From NCBI GenBank assembly GCA_965371325.1, contig CBDUXZ010000113.1:1-6478 (forward strand): 6,478 bases of DNA, in the 5' to 3' direction. A program made the position numbers and the translations under genes. The notes beneath the pieces were generated by a model. The model ran no database searches, was not told the origin of the DNA, and worked only from the letters and a program-made list of their open reading frames with translations. Origin of the DNA: CBDUXZ01 sp965371325 [NCBI: uncultured bacterium]. GTDB taxonomy: Bacteria; JAUYMQ01. Below, piece after piece: positions 4,095 to 6,478 of this stretch; the first letter of the stretch is position 1; each line of letters opens with the position of its first letter.

Positions 4095-6478
4095 ATGAAG
4101 AAGAGTTTTTACAAAAGGATCGCTCACTTCATCTACGCGCACGACGTCGCGTTGCTCGTCGGGGTGGTCCTTCTTTCCCTCCTGAGTGTGATCGCGGTCA
4201 GAAAACTTCCTTTGCAGGGCGATCTTGCCCGACTCCTTCCTGACGATCAGCCGAGCGTCGTGGCCCTCAGGCAGGTCGTGAAAATGCTGGGGGGGGCGGG
4301 ACAGCTCCTGATACTGGCCACACCGCCCGATCCCGTTACGGGCGAACTCTTCGTGGAGGCCCTCGGGCCCGAGCTTGTCAAAAGCAAGACGATCAACAAC
4401 GTCGACTACCGCCGGGATCTCGAATTCTTCAAACGACACCGGTTTCTTTTCGTGGCCGTTGATGATCTCAGGACAATCCGAGACCGCTTGTCCACGAGGC
4501 TTTCGGATATCAAGGAGAACCATCTCCCCTTCGTGATGAAGTCGGTGACGACGCCCTCGGGAAAGTCCCGTGTCGAGGTCATCATCAAGGATGAAAAGAT
4601 GGCGCTCCCCATGGGCTCCCTCGAAAAACAGTTCCGGGAGCTCCGCGCTTCCTTTGACGACATCGAAAAAAAGTACATGGGTGGCGCCGAGGACGAGTAC
4701 TTCACGAGCAAGGATCGGAAGATCTACATGCTCTCCCTCTACCCGAGCGGGCAGTCGACGGACGTCGCGTTCGCGAAATCGATGCTGGCCGAGGTGGACG
4801 GGATAGTAAAGCGCGTCAATGAGGAGCGGTTCGGAGGATCGGTCAAGATTGAATACGGGGGCACGTTCAAGAATGCGATCGACGACTACGAGACCATCAT
4901 TAGCGATGTCGAACGGGCGACCCTCATTACCGTAACGGGCCTGATTGTTCTCCTGACCATCATCTTCAGGCAGCCCCTCATCGTTTTCCTGCTCGGTGTT
5001 CCCCAGGTGATGGCGGTTTTATGGACTTTCGCGGGGGCCTACCTCCTCGTGGGAAGTCTAAATCTCTATACCGTTTTCCTGTTCAATATTCTTTTCGGGA
5101 TCGGCATCGAGTTCGGAATACAGATGTACGCCCGCTATGCGGAAGAACGCTCAGGGGGGGCGTCGATTGAGGAGGCGCTGGCCCGAATTCTGACGCATAC
5201 CTGGGCGGCCTGCCTCGCGGCGGCATCCGTGGCGGGCTTTGCTTTCTTCTCGCTCATGATCACGCAATTCAAGGGTTTCTCGGAGTTCGGCCTGATCTCC
5301 GGCCTCGGCATCTTCCTGGCCCTCGGGGCGATGGTGGCCGCTTTCTGCCCCCTCATCGTTCGGTTCGACAAGCTGGGGTGGGTGCGAATTACGGGGCTCA
5401 GCGTCGCGCAGCGTGAGAGCTTCATCGCCCGCAGGCTCGGTCGTGCGCGGGGGATGCCTCTTGTGCGCCCGGTGCTCATCGGGAGCACACTCCTCTTCCT
5501 GCTCTCTCTCTTCGGCAGTGCGGGGCTCGGCTTCGATTACGATCTTTCAAAGCTCAAAGCGGCCAATCCGGCGGTGCTCGAGAGGGAAGCGCGCATAGCA
5601 AGTGTGTTCAATCTGTCTCTGACACCGGCCGCGGTCGTGGCGCCCGACAAGAAACGGCTGACGGAGGCCGTGGAGCAGCTGGAGGAGCGTGTAAATAAAA
5701 GGCCGGGGGAGGGGACGATCGAGGCTGTAAGATCCATCGATTCGGTCATGCCCCCTGACCAGTCGCTGCGCCTTCGTGTGGTCGCCCAGATCCGGGCGCT
5801 CCTGAACGACGAGTTGTTCAAGCTTGCATCTCCCGGGCAGCGCCGTGAGGTGGAGCGGCTCAAAGAGGGAATGAGTCTGCGACGGGTTCGGGCCAAGGAC
5901 ATTCCGGAAGATTTGCAGTGGAAATTCCGGGGGAAGGAAGGAGGCGCCCAGTATCTGGCGTATGTCTATCCGAGCGTGAGTATGGATCACGGGGAGTCGG
6001 TCATGGCGTTCGCGGAAGACGTGAGCGAGATCCCTACCTCGGGGGGGACCCTGCGCGCCACAAGTCCCCAGCTCATCATCGGTGACATGATGCAGCTCAT
6101 GATACGCGATGGGAAGCTGGCGATGATCCTTACATTTCTCGCCGTGTTCATAGTCCTGCTGGTCGATTTCCGCAGTCTTCGCCACACTCTCATCCTCATA
6201 CTTCCCGTTTCGCTGGGATTGATTGTCATGTTGGGCATCATGGGGCTGTTGGGGCTGAAGTTCGATATCTACAACATTGTCGCGATGCCCGCGGTATTGG
6301 GGCTGGGGATCAACAACGCGATCTATCTCTATCACCGCTATCGTGAAGAAGGGCCGGGACGCTTGAGGGTAGTGCTTCGCACCACCGGCGTTGCGGTTTT
6401 CATTACCGCGATGGCGATGATCCTGGGTTTCGGGGGGCTCCTCTTTGCCGAACACCCCGGCCTGCGGTCTATCGGCAC
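4095..6478 (+). CDS. RND/MMPL-family exporter (HAE3/HpnN-like), 3' end missing
   Basis: The 794 visible residues form the two-repeat RND plan. TM1 is at about 19-35, a periplasmic porter domain at about 40-270, TM2-6 at about 275-423, TM7 at about 457-478, a second porter domain at about 480-670, and TM8 onward from 673. It ends in FGGLLFAEHPGLRSIG, a motif of the penultimate helices, so perhaps 60-100 residues are missing. The TM4 motif is GIGIEFGIQMYARYAEE (335-351) and its repeat-2 equivalent GLGINNAIYLYHRYREEGPG (736-755); canonical MMPL proteins have GIGxD at both. Relatives move lipids, hopanoids or other hydrophobic molecules from the inner membrane using proton flow; the substrate here cannot be told. 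FGIQ recalls HpnN, whereas HRYREEGPG recalls HAE3 exporters of Deltaproteobacteria. It lies 48 bp after secDF with no terminator, so it is probably the same operon. The family call is firm; the subfamily is not. Confidence 0.9.
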   Translation, partial: MKKSFYKRIAHFIYAHDVALLVGVVLLSLLSVIAVRKLPLQGDLARLLPDDQPSVVALRQVVKMLGGAGQLLILATPPDPVTGELFVEALGPELVKSKTINNVDYRRDLEFFKRHRFLFVAVDDLRTIRDRLSTRLSDIKENHLPFVMKSVTTPSGKSRVEVIIKDEKMALPMGSLEKQFRELRASFDDIEKKYMGGAEDEYFTSKDRKIYMLSLYPSGQSTDVAFAKSMLAEVDGIVKRVNEERFGGSVKIEYGGTFKNAIDDYETIISDVERATLITVTGLIVLLTIIFRQPLIVFLLGVPQVMAVLWTFAGAYLLVGSLNLYTVFLFNILFGIGIEFGIQMYARYAEERSGGASIEEALARILTHTWAACLAAASVAGFAFFSLMITQFKGFSEFGLISGLGIFLALGAMVAAFCPLIVRFDKLGWVRITGLSVAQRESFIARRLGRARGMPLVRPVLIGSTLLFLLSLFGSAGLGFDYDLSKLKAANPAVLEREARIASVFNLSLTPAAVVAPDKKRLTEAVEQLEERVNKRPGEGTIEAVRSIDSVMPPDQSLRLRVVAQIRALLNDELFKLASPGQRREVERLKEGMSLRRVRAKDIPEDLQWKFRGKEGGAQYLAYVYPSVSMDHGESVMAFAEDVSEIPTSGGTLRATSPQLIIGDMMQLMIRDGKLAMILTFLAVFIVLLVDFRSLRHTLILILPVSLGLIVMLGIMGLLGLKFDIYNIVAMPAVLGLGINNAIYLYHRYREEGPGRLRVVLRTTGVAVFITAMAMILGFGGLLFAEHPGLRSIG

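Noticed and set aside
5547-6455. Minus-strand open frame of 302 codons antisense to the exporter
   Set aside because: It overlaps a clear transporter reading frame; the His/Asp/Gln-rich product is a codon shadow.

Overview
The window is a GC-rich (about 60% by eye) stretch of bacterial chromosome in which every recognisable gene reads rightwards and encodes an inner-membrane protein. A SecDF translocase subunit followed by an RND/MMPL-type exporter suggests a diderm (Gram-negative) bacterium, possibly of deltaproteobacterial or Nitrospinota/Tectomicrobia-like grade. That placement is inference from gene content and composition only; no rRNA or other marker is present.

Layout. (1) 1-701: the C-terminal end of an ArsB/NhaD-type ion permease, cut by the left edge. 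It carries an in-frame, diverged tandem duplication with a period of 76 codons. (2) 702-1418: about 720 bp with no gene I recognise, but not featureless. It holds a near-consensus sigma70 promoter (744-772), a short ORF with a ribosome site and a hydrophobic N-terminus (798-1187), a segment with some resemblance to 6S RNA (1064-1271), and stable hairpins ending just before the next gene. (3) 1419-4046: a single 875-residue gene in which SecD and SecF are fused head to tail, with the proton-relay residues intact. (4) 4095-6478: an RND/MMPL (HAE3/HpnN-like) exporter, cut by the right edge, lying 48 bp downstream of secDF with no terminator between, so probably co-transcribed.

How the parts may work together. 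SecDF uses the proton motive force to complete protein export through SecYEG. The following exporter belongs to the same RND superfamily and probably moves lipids or other hydrophobic compounds across the envelope. The promoter at 744-772 is the only convincing promoter seen and is the likely source of the secDF-exporter transcript, giving an unusually long leader of about 640 nt. Known secDF genes in some bacteria are controlled by arrest peptides encoded in such leaders, so this leader is the most interesting part of the window, although no known arrest motif is matched exactly. The other oddities are the permease duplication and the replacement of both TM4-type aspartates in the exporter (Glu in repeat 1, Asn in repeat 2).
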